DNA of 64,000 nucleotides from Chionis minor (GCA_013398295.1 VZSF01001417.1:1-64000); one strand, 5' to 3'; shown: positions 22,028 through 34,934, numbered from the stretch's first letter. Program-made: numbers and translations. The notes: generated by a model from the letters alone, not told the origin.

Positions 22028-25000
22028 TTACAAGAGACAATATAACTATTGAGTGGGTTACACTGCATTACTTTAAGGGAAAGGCAATGAGTCTCAGGGT
22101 TCCAGAAGGCAAATATTTATCAGTGACTTTTGAATGATGCACAATGATTTAGAAGTGCATAATACCAGGATTTCTGGCATCTTTTCATCACTGGCTCTGC
22201 AGTCATTCCCTCTGTAAAAATAACCCAGTTGCTTAGTCTCCTGGTATCAATCCTCTATCTGTTAAATAGCTATAACTCAGTGCTATCATGAGGCTATGAG
22301 TTAATGAATACTTATGCTGCATCCAGAAAATTCTGGATGAAAGGGATACAAAACTGCAAGTAATGAGCCCTTATTTATTATCGCCATGGTTCAATAAATG
22401 CTAGTTGGTTCCAGTTTCCTTAGGTAGCACTTGTTTACATTAAGAATCTGAATTTTGGAGGAAGTTGCAAACCAAATCCAACCCTTATTGAACTTTAGGA
22501 GAAAAGATTGTCATCAGCATTGTGATTTCCAGGCTACGCAGGAAACAGTTGGTTTGCAAGGATGAGCAGCCTGTAGACCAGAGAGCTGGAGATCCCTGAC
22601 CTCTGCAGTGATGGAGCCATAACTCCTTACTTGTCAGCTGCCTCCTCTCCTGTAACAACCTTCCACCTATGGCAAACATGAGCCACAGTGCACATTTGAG
22701 CAGCAGTGACCTGTGCTGGAGGTCGGATGCGTTCCCAGGAGCTCCCAACCCATGAGAACTAAAAGGCAGCGTGATCTCATCCTCGCACCCCATGGAGTGG
22801 TCTTTCGAGCCCCAACATCATCCCATCATTCTGCTATCCAGCAGATCTCTCTCTCTCCTCACCTCTTCTCAACATTAATGTTTTTTCACTGGAAAGAGCT
22901 GTGTTTGCTCCACAGACTCAAGTACAGTCATGACCATGACACAGATAAAACTGTTTATTTTCTTTAGCTGTCAGTCTTAAGGCTGTAAAAGTACTTGTAA
23001 TTTGTATTATATATGAGACACAGCTCTTAGTTACTTTTGTGATATTTATAGCTGGAAAGCCTTGATCTTTAAAGAAAACAAAACCAGATAGAAATCTGAG
23101 ACAGGGTCCAAGTTGGCACCCATAGAGACAGAGAAAGTGATGCTTTGGCCTTCCTGAAGCTGAAATCCAGAGCACTGAGGCGGGTTCCTCAGCTCCTTAA
23201 GCAGTGTTTACGAGGAATAAGGTACATCATAGAAGTCTTAAAAATAATCTGCATTTTCTGAAAGGGAAATCCCTCAGGCTGACACAAGGAACAGGGAATT
23301 GCCTGTTACTAGTACCAGGAAAACTCTGGGAATAGAGTCGTCTCCTAAAGAAAGCCATTTTCAGGTGCCTGTATCTCTTCACAATTCATTAAAGCAAAGA
23401 TTCTGTGACCTTTCCTAAAAGAAGCTGGATGGAAATGACTTCTTATTTGCAAGTGTGTGTGTGAGCATGACTACTGACAATATTCCTCTTTTCTTTGGTT
23501 TCCTCGGGGCAGACCAATGCTGACACGCAAGTAAGGCAGCAATACCAAGGTAGCCCAGCGTGGCCTCCTCTCCCATCAAGCAACAAAAAGCATGACTATT
23601 CCCAGCCCCTCTTTGACCTAAAGTTATACCTCTGTGTTACTCTAGCAATCTAAGAGGACCCCCTCTGAGCAGAGAACCTGCCTACGCTGGCTTGGCTCAA
23701 CCATACTTCTAGGTTGCTAATGCAAACAATATGCAGTAAGGTCAGCTGGTTAAAACCAGGATGGTTGCTTCTAATGGAAGGGTGAGGGCCTGAGGCCACT
23801 GTTCTCCTAGCCAATCTCTCCCATAGCATTCTTGCAGATAATGTAACTCTTGAACCTGCTTGGAGCAGTCAGAGGGTAAGTAGCCTAGATTCTGTCTCCA
23901 TGTCCACCACGTCCCTAAGCACCAGGTTTAAACATTCTCTGTGATGGAGATGTCTCTCCATTTTTTGCTCAAGTGTGCAGAAAAACATTCAAAACTGAGT
24001 CAAAATATCAGATGTATTTTCAGTGGAATCCAATTTGATATGCCTGTAGCCAGAACCTCAGTGGAGAATACATAAATCTAGTTTCTGGACCATGATGAAT
24101 ATAGTTATGATAGATATTCTGTGTCACACACTGAGGTGCTTCTGGGCATGGGCTCAAGAGAACTCTGGATGCCTGGCAGACAGCAAGTGGGCGTCCATGA
24201 CATCTGATCTCCTTCAAGGATAAGTAGCAACTGAAGGAAGGACTCAAGGCCACAATTCTATAACGTCGACACTTGTGTTAGATCTATATCTGATTTTATG
24301 CAGCCAAATCTTTATTGAATCTGCTCCCAGTCACTTACATTTAATTCTCTTACAGGTTTGTCAGACTGGGAAATCAAGGCAAAGGTGTGTAAGCAGCTTT
24401 CCCAAGCCCAAGTATTCAGACAATCAGCTCCCCAAGTCAGTCTGAGTCAAGCAAGAACCATTGGATTTAAGTTTCTCATATAAAGATTTAGGCCTAAGGA
24501 ACTTGATGAACAAAGCTCAAAATAATCAAGAAGCTCCTGACCCCTGGCCCAGCATCCTGCTACCCTGCTGGTACTACTGTTTGCATCTGTACGAGGGAGA
24601 AAGATCACTCCAGTGGACCATTTGTGGGAATTTAAGCTATTAGAGCACTTTCACTATTTAATTTCCAGGAGCAGGTGCTGAAATTAAAGCAGAAACAAAA
24701 ACCTACCCTTACTCATGTGATTCCCATGAGAAAGCAATTGGTCCCCCATGGTCTTCCTTACATGGATTGCACATGACAATACCAACACACACAAATTAAG
24801 TAGATGCTTGGTATTTCCTCTTCCAGGAAATTAATTTTTCATAAGTTATTATAAAGTATTTTATTGAATGAACCCTTAAATATCTTCCCTGTAGTGCCCC
24901 AGCCCTCGTCACTTTCTTTCGCCTGAGCACTTTGCTCTTAGCCCATGAATAATGAAACTGAGCAATTACATACAAGCAATGCCTCCTGCTGCAAAGCCCA

Positions 25001-25727
25001 AAAACTAATCCGATGGGGCTTTTCTTTTTTGCTTTTGAAAGTCTGGGCACCCCTGAGGGGAAGAAGGTGATACTTGCCCTTAGTAATCTGGATAAAAGGC
25101 ACGGTGGACATTTCACAGTGCTCCAGTTGCTCACTTTGCTTAACCTTGTAAATATTTTATAGTAGCCTAATGGGGGTGAAAACCCCTTGAATTTCCAAAT
25201 TTTTTTACCCACTGCTATTGCAGTTACTAATGAGGAAATGTCAGCATTTATTTATGGTACCACAACACTATATGGTTCCTTCATGAGCTGTATAATTCTG
25301 ATACTTTTCACCTCATTTAAAAACTTGTTTCAAAGAAACCTTGGATAAATTTTGCAGAGCTGTAGTTGTGAACATGGAGGTGAATCTACTGACACAGCTT
25401 CAGCAGACGCGTTTACTACTGTTCATTAACTTTAGCTCTGCTGCCATCAGAATTATATAAGGAACATAAAGGAAATTAAAAAAAATGACTCACGCAATTT
25501 GATTTCTGCTGTGTCATTTCCCACTCTTTTGCTCTTTGTACCTCAACAGGCTGGCAATCGAACAGACTATTGAGGTCGCAGTACAGAAATGAATGGCAAG
25601 GGTTCAAAGTTGAGAATGCAATTATCTTTCCCACTTCCAAACAGAATTACAAGAGTAACATCACTGAGGCTATAACAGAAAACTCCTTCCAGCTTTTACT
25701 CTGGTTTGATTTGGCAACGGTGTTCTC

Positions 25728-25803
25728 CCATTTCCTTTCCCTGTTCCTTCACCTTTCCCACTCCACTTCCTTTTCCTTTTCCCCTATTCTTTTCAACTTT
25801 TCA
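25728..25803 (+). repeat. Polypyrimidine-rich tract
   Basis: Almost all C and T on the plus strand with only a few purines over about 75 bp. Such tracts can form triplexes or bind polypyrimidine-binding proteins if transcribed. There is no simple repeat unit. Confidence 0.6.
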
Positions 25804-28800
25804 GGGAGGTTTAGAAACATCTATTTCAGAAAAAGGGGTATATTCACGTGTTCTTTTTGAAACCCATTAATCCCTCATTTTATGTTCATGTCACATAAGG
25901 CACTTGAATCTTCAGATATTTATTTTCTTCCATTTTGTGGCTATTCACCTAATCTAAAGCCACAGTTAAACTTTTGTTCTTCTACAGCATATAAGGTCAA
26001 ACATTGTAAAACCAGCAATTAAGCAAGCCTATTTTTTTTTCCTTTCTGTGGCAATTTATGAGCTTGGGGAGGGCAGGAAGTGGTGAAATGTGGGAATGAA
26101 AATATAAATCCATATTCACCCAATATTCATCTGTATGCAACAGAGCTACCCAGCAAGTGCTTGGTTTTATCTGAACAACAAAATAGGCATTTTCCATACA
26201 CCTACTGGATTGTCATAAAAGAATGCAAACTAAAGCTTACAGGTGCTTCAGCAAGCAAGATTTGAGTACAGAAAGCCTGCAATTGTTCAGGATGATTCAA
26301 ATAAGTAGATAATAGAAGACATAAGAAGAAAGGCTTTTTTTTGGAACTTCCCAGAAAATACATTTCAGAAAAAAGATACTGTTCTTGAATTTAAAATGCC
26401 CTTCTTCATTACTCTCTCTATGTTGATGAATTTTTCATTCTTTTCCTCCCCTAATTTATGTTTTCCCATTTGTTTTTCAGTGAATGTATTTCCAGTGCAT
26501 TTACATTCCTACAGCAAGTCTCTCAAATATTCATTAGTTATTAAATTGCTTTCCCTAGATCAATCAGGTGCTAATTGCACTTATTTTGAAAGACCTGATC
26601 CAACATTATCAACTATGCTATCTTACCACCATAACTCCATTGAATTTAGTGGAATTATTTCTAGTTTATTCCAGTGAATTTGCAAGGACAAGCAGCCATA
26701 TGACCTCTTTGGGACCAGATTTTTTAAGGAATGTGGGTGCTAACAGGTCAGATGTTACAAACCATAAATCCTAGGCATAACATTCCTTTTGGAATCCAGG
26801 TGTTAGGACATAAACTCTCTATATGACCACACAGAAACCTGCTTGAGAAGAATGAGTCTCTCCCCCGCCCCCAAACAATGAAAAAAGAGTTGTTACTGGG
26901 TTGGAAGCTGCTTTCACAGGAAACATGAAGTACAGAAGTATCTAAAACCTCACCTTTTCTTTGAAGCATAAATGCTCCAAATTAGGGTGCAGAACCTGGC
27001 GTCCTTTCTTGGAAAAAAACACTTTGAAATAATCTCAAAAGTCTTTAAATGCAAGTATTAGAGGAGGATTCTTTACATAATAGACCTTTTCACAACAGCC
27101 CAGTAGTTAGAGTATAACTCTCATGAAGACTTTGCTTCATTTCCTTTCTCTACTAGAAAACTAAAATCAAAATTCACATAACAGAAAACTGTGTGAACTG
27201 CAAACCAGTAGTTTGCTTATTTTTCAATGAAGAATATTCAGCATGTTAAAGAAATTGTAAATGTGTATTTCAAAATATACTTTAAAATGTTCATATTTAG
27301 AACAATGATTTTTCACAGTCTTATTGGCAACAGGAAAAATTCCTTAGGAATTTTGAACAACAAAGGATGTGGAATACCTCTCAGGGCATAGACTGACACA
27401 GTTCTATAAGGTTAACAGTGCTCATTTAAAAATCTGTGCATTTCCAGGTATTGCTATCAACTGTAAACTCAGTTCCACTGAATTTCAAAACTTTACGTTC
27501 AGTTAAACTATCAGCAATCACCTTGGTTTTAACTGTATTGCTCCCTGTGTGGCAGAATAGAGATGTAGCAAATAAATCACCATATCTTTCCTTTCAATCA
27601 TTGCTCTCAGGTTCTTAGGGGACACACAGATGGAAAATGAGCAAGTAAAAGGAAAGAAGGAGAAATAAAAAATTCAGGTCTGTTAACACTCATAAATCCC
27701 CAGGCTTTTCTACAGATTAAAGTCTCAAGCTAAGGGGATAAAGTTAATCTTAAATTTAAGACAAGTCACTTTTTTTTTCCACATCACAGTATTTTTTGTA
27801 GCAATAAATAAACATTCTCTCATTTGTTCTTCTAAAAATTTTCTATGTTGAGTGATCTTTGCAGAGTATTTGTCAATAATCTTTTAAAGCTATATTTATT
27901 CTCAAACTCTTAGTAAAAGTCCATGTTCCAGAATATTCAGAAACATGCAAAATGTTAAAATAGGTAGAAGACAGACAGACACATGAATTAATTATTTAAA
28001 AGGGACAAGCATTTACTATTGCTGCTCAAACTTCAGCAAAGCCAGATATGAAGTAATTGTAATATAGGTTGCATGGTTCATCAAGATTCTGATGGCTGAG
28101 CGAAACTTAATAAACAGAGAAATCTTATAACCTTGAAAGCATTTGGTATAAAAATCTTCAATGAATCAAAATATGAATAACTGAGTTAATTTGTGAACAT
28201 AGAAGACACTGAAGAGTACATTTAATTTCTTGGTACAGTTTTTCCTTTTTTTTCCTTTCTGTGGCTTTTAAAGTTATCTTACCCATAATGCAATACACTT
28301 TACTCATTATATTTAAATTTCCCTCCTCTAGAATGGTTTTAAATTGGGTATTAGTTTGGATTGAAAAATGCATACCTAAGTTTTGAACCACCATACAGAT
28401 CTAATTTTACGTTTGAATTGCATTTCCCCAAAGCCCGGGAGTGTTAAATTCTGAGATATTAGTGTTAGCACATCTGCAGCCCTTTCACACTATGGAATTT
28501 CAGGAAAAAACTCCCAGCTGTGTTAGCATTGGTTCAGCTGTGTCAGTGGGAGCTTGATGATTTGATCATCTTTCCACTTTTAATACAAAAGTGAACTAGG
28601 TGAATCTATATTCATTAAAAGTGGTTGGTTTTTTTTTCCCAGTTCAAACACTAAATGCCTTGATGATTAGGAGGTATTCAAATCCCCTCTTTAAAATTAC
28701 GCAAAACTCCCAAATACATTCTCAGGTAAGCCAGACACCTTCATAAGGAAATACTGCCATTTTCTTCATGAGAATGACATTTTTATGACTTCACATCACA

Positions 28801-31250
28801 TTTTGCCATTGAGTTCCATCTTCCTCTATTGAGGCGTCATGATTTCTTTTTCAAAGAAGTGGTTCATCATAGGAGTTCTTGGCAACAGAGAATTATCATA
28901 GATAAGGTAGATAATGGAAAATCTACAATCTACAATCTATCTACAATTTCCCAAGCCATCCAGACCATATTTGTAGTGCAAAGTATTCAGAAGAGGAGAC
29001 TTTTGACTTTTTGAAAGTCCTTCCTCCATAGAAATCAGAAAATGAGGAAATACCCCAATCGAAAACGTTTTTGTTGACTAATTTCCAGCCATTCCTAAAG
29101 TCTCTACTCTGTATCCGAGCACAGCTGAAATGGTGATATTATGGGGGGGATCTTTTCCTTACAATTTCCTCACCTACCCAAGGCCAGTAACATAAACTGT
29201 ATCTGAAAACACTTTACAGCATTAAATAATGCAGGCTCACATCTGCTTTCTTTTTTTAACCCAGACTCACCGTGTAGCTTTACAGCAAGAAAACAAGAAA
29301 TATTTCAGCCATGTTCTGAAATATTATTTCCCAAACAATATTGAATGGCCTGAGTGGAGGACTCAAGAAAGGTGATCAAGGAGCTCAGGCACAGGAAGGA
29401 GAAAGGCTCTGTTCTCCTGTTGGTCTGCAACCACCCAAAGCCAAGAAGTCCTGACGTGGGTCTGTTTTATTCACTGCTGGAAACCTCTTGGTTCAGCATT
29501 GCATAATGTGAACCTTGGCCAAACAACTGCTGCTGGTGGGAGCCCTGTAAAGATACGGCTCTGTGCAATGGGAAGGTAGACCAGAACCTGGGAGGCTGAC
29601 TTTGGAAAGACAGAAACCACTGCCTGTGTGCCCCGTTTCACCTTCAGTCTGATGTTTGTCCCCTGGCAGTGAATGCGCACAAGTGCCTTGACTGACAAAA
29701 CAGAACAAACCTAAATTAAATAACAAGCAAGTAAGCTGTGTCTCAGTTCAGGGAAACATTTTGTTTCAGGACAGCCCTTCTCCAGATCTTTAATTCCCAG
29801 ACTGTGCTCACGGCTGTTGACTACAACGGAACATCACAGTAAGGACAGACAATCATAAATAATGTGGTGGATGCAGATTAATCAAATTACGACAACTTCA
29901 TGCTGAGAGTCCCTCGCTATTTCCTTGCACCAAGGGTCTCTGTGAAAGAAGTCTGAGGATTAATCCTTTTCTTTCTTTTCCTCCATGTATTTCTTAACAT
30001 AGAGAATCTTGTACCTAGACCAAAACCCATTAACCAGGGGAGAAAACTGGATGAAAGGACAGTAAATTAACAGGACACTGGTGCCTGTTGCTTTGGCTGG
30101 TAGCCTTCTCTGCCACTTTGAGAAAGATCCTGCTTACACGCTTCGTTCCTTTGTCCATCTTCCAAACACTTGCCTAAAGAAATGTTTCCTCTAAGTATGA
30201 GTAGTTCCCTGAAATGCAACTGAACAACTTGAAGACAAATATGCGTTTGATGGAAGGGTCGGGTCTTGGACTGCAATCTGATCATGAATTGCATGTATTG
30301 CTGTTTATTTCTTCATGCAATTAGTACATTTTGCTGTAGTCCACATAAGGCAAAAAATAAAAAAAAAACCTAATAAAGAAAACCATGCAAAGTTGCAACT
30401 TCTTACTTTTATGACCACCCCATTTCATGCCAGCAGAGTAACACTGGTAGGGGTTTTTTTTGTGTCTAATGGGCATATCCAGGCTCCTGCCAAACATGCT
30501 GTGTGCCAGATGAGCTGCTGCCAGGTTATAAACTTCGAAGGACTTATTATCCAGAAGAATAAAAGAGTTTGCTCCCAGGCTACATTTTGCAATTTTATTA
30601 ACAGATTCATTGCTACCTTACAGAGTAGCTTCATCAGTCAAAGAGCATCTTCAGTGTTGTCCCAACCCTAGAGACGGATCCAAACATCCCTGATTATATA
30701 AAGTTTCCATTTTGACCTCAGATGGCTTTGGACAACCTCAGCGCTCTCTTTTGGATCCGAAAAACACCAGGGTTTCACTTGGAAGATGTTACATTCATGA
30801 GTACAGGGAACAAGCCATGATAGAGTTTGACAAAGCAAAAGGTGAGAAATGCAATGCTAATGCTGTGACTATGTGAATTAGAATTTAACCAGAGATAAAA
30901 AATATAATGCAAAAAGACAATAACTTGTTTGGATTTGGACCAGCTCCGGAAAGCTTTTTAGAACGTGTACCCTACTGGAAACACATGCTTACGTTCTCTT
31001 CTTACTAGAGGAATCTTTTTCAACTAAGACAGTAAAATCCTCAGACAACCATTAACATTCATTGAGTGGGAGACTCAAAGAGTCTGCCTGAAAATATGAA
31101 GTGTAATTCTGCAAAGAGTATCCTATAAAATACAAATAGTTCAAAATGCAATACATTTTGGGTCAGCATTACATTATTTTCAGGAAAGCAAAAGTTTGAA
31201 AAAATTAATTTCAATTTTTTTTCATTTAGCTCCATGTTTCAGTTAAATTT

Positions 31251-31265
31251 AAAAAAAAAAAAAAA
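31251..31265 (+). repeat. A15 homopolymer
   Basis: Fifteen A followed by GAAAAG. No retroposed sequence that I recognise precedes it, so it is not clearly a poly(A) tail. Confidence 0.85.
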
Positions 31266-31503
31266 GAAAAGACAATTTTGAGCTTTTAAAACAATTCTTA
31301 AAAATGGTTTTGAAAGGAAAATTGAGAAGTTTGATTTACAAACTGACCTGGCCAAATATGTTGATTGTTTAGCAATTTTTTCTAATGCACTTTCCAGTAT
31401 GTGCCATTTGACAAAACAGACACGAATGTACAAAACACTTTGGTTTCATTGAACCATCAGTTTTCAGTGAAAAATGTTTTAACTAACTAATATCACCCTA
31501 CTT

Positions 31504-31997
31504 CATAGAATCATAGAATCACTTGGGTTGGAAGAGACCTTCAAGATCGTTGAGTCCAACCATAAGCCTATGCCAAAACCACCCCTAAATCATGTTCCTC
31601 AGCACCACGTCTACCTGTCTTTTAAGTACCTCCAGGGACGGTGATTCCACCACTTCCCTGGGCAGCCCGTTCCAATGCTTGATAACCCTTTCGGTAAAGA
31701 AGTTTTTCCTAATATCCAATCTAAACCTCCCCTGGCACAACTTGAGGCCATTTCCTCTTGTCCTATCGCTTGTTTCTTGGGAGAAGAGATTGACCCCACC
31801 TCGCTATAACCTCCTTTCAGGTAGTTGTAGAGAGTGATAAGGTCTCCCCTCAACCTTCTCCAGGCTAAACAATTCCAACTCTCTGAGCCAATCCTCGTAA
31901 GACTTGTTCTCCAGACCCCTCACCAGCTTCGTTGCCCATCTCTGTACACGCTCCAGCACCTCAATGTCTCTCTGATACTGCAGTGCCCAAAAAGGAG
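31504..31997 (-). mobile_element. CR1 LINE 3' end, best-preserved copy, antisense
   Basis: On the plus strand it starts with tandem TCATAGAATCATAGAATCA tail octamers, then CTTGGGTTGGAAGAGACCTTC, AAGATCGTTGAGTCCAACCA, the CAGGGACGGTGATTCCACCA and AGAAGTTTTTCCTAATATCC blocks, TCCTCTTGTCCTATCGCTTG, and AACCTTCTCCAGGCTAAACA. It ends near CTGATACTGCAGTGCCC, the reverse complement of the RT thumb region. The decoded minus strand shows [19 protein letters not shown] and [16 protein letters not shown]. Divergence from the general CR1 pattern is the lowest in the window, so it is probably the youngest CR1 here. It is 5'-truncated with no coding capacity. Confidence 0.97.
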
Positions 31998-32384
31998 TCA
32001 TTCAGAAGCCTCAGTATATATAACTGATATGAAAACTACATCATCAGTTTCACCTCAAATCAGATTTTTACGAAATAGGCCTTCTGAAAAAACATATTTA
32101 GCTTGTATTCACTGATGTCTTATAAACATATCTGCTTTAAGTGATGCTTTTGTCTATATCTATTCTCTGGACAGCTGTTCTCTAACTCTGTTGATCTTCT
32201 CAGGGCTATCATAAATATTCTTTCATAAAGTACACACTATTCTTTAGTATATACTGTTACTTATATATGTAAAGGTTGTATCAGCTGTGTTATTTCAGCA
32301 GTCACAAAATTAGGTGAGAGATACTGCTTTGATACTTCTCCCCTGTGGGATCTGGAGCAAATCACCCTGCAATGCTGCTTTTCT

Positions 32385-32490
32385 GCTTACAATGTCAGGT
32401 CTTTGAGAAGAAATTGTCTTTCACATTGTATTTGTATATTGTCTCTCAGCCGAGACCTCCAGATGCTACTATAATACAAAGATTAAATAG
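32385..32490 (+). repeat. Ancient amniote L2/MIR-type 3' tail, second copy
   Basis: Order of landmarks: TCTTTGAGAAGAAATTGTCTTTCACATTGTATTTGTATATTG, a GAGACCTCCAGATGCTAC block, then TATAATACAAAGATTAAAT. This matches the common reptile/bird ancient tail (a CAGGGACTGTCT segment, GTTTGTACAGC, CCTCTAGGTGCTACC, AATACAAATAATAA). It shares its design with 4190-4287 but is better preserved. Confidence 0.6.
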
Positions 32491-32544
32491 CGGTACTATC
32501 TGTTAAATAATGAATACTGCAAGCATGCCGATGAGACATCCATT

Positions 32545-32665
32545 TGGGATGAGGAGGCTAACAGGAGAGATTAAATAACTTTCCCAAGGTTACGTGAGTC
32601 ATTATTGCCAGAGGAAGGGCAATACGTGCAAGAGCCTTGCGTTCAGAATAGGGGCACACGTGAGG
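32545..32665 (-). repeat. MIR-like SINE core
   Basis: GAGGCTAACAGGAGAGATTAAATAACTTTCCCAAGGTTACGTGAG with TTGCCAGAGGAAGGG is the reverse complement of the conserved MIR core (GAGGTTAAGTAACTTGCCCAAGGTCACACAG with GTGGCAGAGC). This is the clearest MIR-type match in the window. MIR relics are rare but known in birds and date from early amniotes. Confidence 0.65.
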
Positions 32666-33199
32666 ACTCCCCACGGCCTTGCAGGCTCTCTGCTGGGGTA
32701 GTAGGGTCTCGCTGTGCTTGGCCAGTTATCAAGCAAAGCGGCGCTGAAGATGGTGGCACTGCTCAGAGGACGGGAAAGCTTGCGGGATCTAACAGTGATC
32801 TGAGCGGAACACATGGGGACTTGGGGCTCCCCCACGCTACAGGTGGAAAACTGGGCAAGAAATATAGAGGAAGCAGTATCATAGACTACTTCTATCTCAT
32901 AAATTAGCATCAGGGTGCATGCCTGGGCTCAAGCCGTCAGTGTTGCGTAACACCCAAACAACCTTGGCTGTGCACCTGGCCAGGACTGACCAGCAGTCTC
33001 CCAAAGGATCACTGGCCAAGGTTCATGAGCTACCATGGGTCAGGAGCCATTCCAAGTTAACCATTTGCCTCCTGCCAAATACCTAATTCTGGAGGGTAAG
33101 GGAGGTACATGTGAGGACATAGGGCATCCCTGCCAGTTGGGTTCAAAGGCAGATATCAGTCCTAGGCATGCTTAATCTTCTCAAAAAGCCATTAGCACC
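32666..33199. other. Intergenic or intronic DNA, nothing recognised
   Basis: GC somewhat above the window average. Open frames on both strands at 32602-32910 mirror each other over the same bases and carry no domain. Confidence 0.5.
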
Positions 33200-33960
33200 T
33201 GCAAAACCACAGCGCATTTATGACACTTTGAAGGTCAGACCGTATTTGACGGCAAGGAGATTTCCTTTTTAACTTCACTGCGCTGGTCAGAAAATTGCTA
33301 CTCCACCTCTCTCTAGTTTACTTTCATTGACTCTCAGGGACATCTCATGACCAGAAAGGAGCTACTTGCATCTCCAGGACAGAACTTGCCATCCTGCTAA
33401 TTACGGACCATGGCACACAACGGCTAATTGAGCCGACTTTAGCTACATGGTGCTCCTCTAACAGGGTCCTCGTGCACGCTCTGACCGCTGTCATCCTCAG
33501 GCAGTTGCCTGGCAACACCAGCATCTTCAATATTCGCTCGCCGGGCGTTAGGTAATAAACTCACCAATGAGGCTACAGCTAGCTAATTTCCGCTGCCGTT
33601 TGCAGCAGAGGATAAAGTGAATCTGTGGTATCTTAGTGATATGTCTAAACAACTGCCTGAAGACATTCTTTTGTTACAAATTGAATTCCTCTGTTTCAAC
33701 TGACAGGTCCTTTACCCCTAGTCGGCTGTCTCATGTTTGGGAATAAATAGAGAGATAGAGCACCTGAGGAGCTGCTGTTTCTCTTTGCGCGTCAGCATAC
33801 CAAACAGAGCGCTATCTGGTAATCACTGACTGCGCGCCTGACATCGTGCAGGATGCACACCACAGCCGGCGTTTGCTGGACACAAACAGGCGGTTCAAAC
33901 CGAACTGTGCAGGAGGGTAAGTAACTATCACATTTCCTGCCTGGGGTGACGATACTGGTG
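33200..33960. promoter_or_regulatory. CpG-retaining candidate regulatory block with RFX X-box
   Basis: Non-repeat DNA with many retained CpGs (notably 33460-33560 and 33785-33905). It holds a perfect palindromic X-box GTTGCC-T-GGCAAC at 33504-33516, a TATA-like AATAAATAG near 33743, and a consensus splice donor AGGGTAAGT at about 33914-33922. RFX proteins bind X-boxes with 1-3 bp spacers, often at promoters of ciliary genes. Enhancer, or first exon of an unannotated noncoding transcript, are both possible. No protein frame is convincing. Confidence 0.35.
33504..33516. promoter_or_regulatory. RFX X-box, perfect inverted repeat
   Basis: GTTGCC and GGCAAC half-sites separated by a single T. The half-sites match the RFX consensus (GTTRCC/GGYAAC) on both arms. 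Confidence 0.55.
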
Positions 33961-34934
33961 GAAAAGGTGAAACGTTGAGATTTGGAAGGCATCTCCATCT
34001 AATGAGCAAACAGAAGACTCTGGGCTAGCATATCCTCCCTTCCTTCTTTCTCATGGAAAACAACATGTTTTTGCAGGAAAAAAGACAAGGTAGAATCAGC
34101 AGCCCAGGACCCAACCCTTCTCCACTTGTTTTGGTGAGCTGGTAAAATAAACTAATTGATCATCCTCTAACTGTTTGCTAAGACATTGCTTAAAACAACC
34201 CAGAGTGCTCTGTGACTTCTCATGTTAGGTTTGAACCTTCATGCTGGGATTTTGTCCTTCATGCCACTATTGGATAATCAAATATATTGGATTTCTCAAC
34301 CCACCTGAGACCCACAAATGCAAAAAAGGTTCAAACTCTTCCTGTAACACAAAATAAACAAACTGAATGAGCAATAGAGTGGAATAAATTCATGTAACGT
34401 CTTGTTAGGTCATCAAAAGTAAGGCATCTAGCCTGAGTTACTCTTTGGGCTTCTTCTTGAGTCAGTGGAGAAGATGGATGGAGTGCCTTAGAGAGAGGAG
34501 TCTGTCTATCATTCCTGACGACAGAGAGGACCTAAATGAGGAGTTGAGACTGGACACCTAACCTTAAATATCTAATGTTAGTTGAGTTGAATCCTAACCA
34601 AATTTCTATAGATAATGTACCACTCTGGTTGTGCCAAGATAACTTTTTCTGAGAAAGGTCAGAGGAGAAAGAGAGAGAGAGTAAAGACTAGTTAGGTAGC
34701 TGCTACATGTCACAGCTTCCACACAGTCAGATGAGCAATCTGTTACCTCTCTGATTTTATGATTCCACTAAAAACAGGTGTCTGGAATTTTGGGGGAGGA
34801 TACATTTAAATTGGGTCAAATGGATCAATGATGGCTTCAGAGAAGCTGGACTGGATCTTCACATGTGTGCGGAGGCCTCCTGACAACCCGGTGGAAGACT
34901 CTGTTCAGATTCCGGGTCTCACGTATTTAAATAA
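33961..34934. other. Intergenic or intronic DNA, nothing recognised
   Basis: AT-rich, no repeat family and no credible exon. A short GA-rich run lies near 34663-34681. Confidence 0.5.

Larger units (their letters stand above)
22028..31503. other. Long AT-rich non-repeat interval, no gene recognised
   Basis: About 9.5 kb without a repeat that I can name and without a credible exon. Local items: (GT)5 at about 23453; a pyrimidine-only-like tract at 25728-25803; TCTACAA units in near-tandem at 28922-28945; an A15 run at 31251-31265. The 138-codon minus frame at 24796-25212 and the 118-codon frame at 30315-30671 have no domain signature. The interval 25300-25500 (with a TGACTCACGCAA motif) and 28430-28570 look less decayed than the rest. 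Confidence 0.5.

Noticed and set aside
24796..25212. 138-codon minus-strand frame
   Set aside because: No motif, signal peptide or splice context is visible, and basic and hydrophobic residues are scattered. In 64 kb such a frame is expected by chance.
30315..30671. 118-codon plus-strand frame
   Set aside because: An opposite-strand frame covers the same bases and no domain is recognisable.
31251..31265. A15 run as the poly(A) tail of a processed pseudogene
   Set aside because: The sequence before it shows no coding relic, and I could not find flanking direct repeats. The A17 run at 39284-39300 fails in the same way.
31501..32000. Tandem TCATAGAATCATAGAATCA as a regulatory repeat or CRISPR-like array
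   Set aside because: It is the standard octamer tail of CR1 in antisense, with CR1 3' UTR following. There are no spacers.
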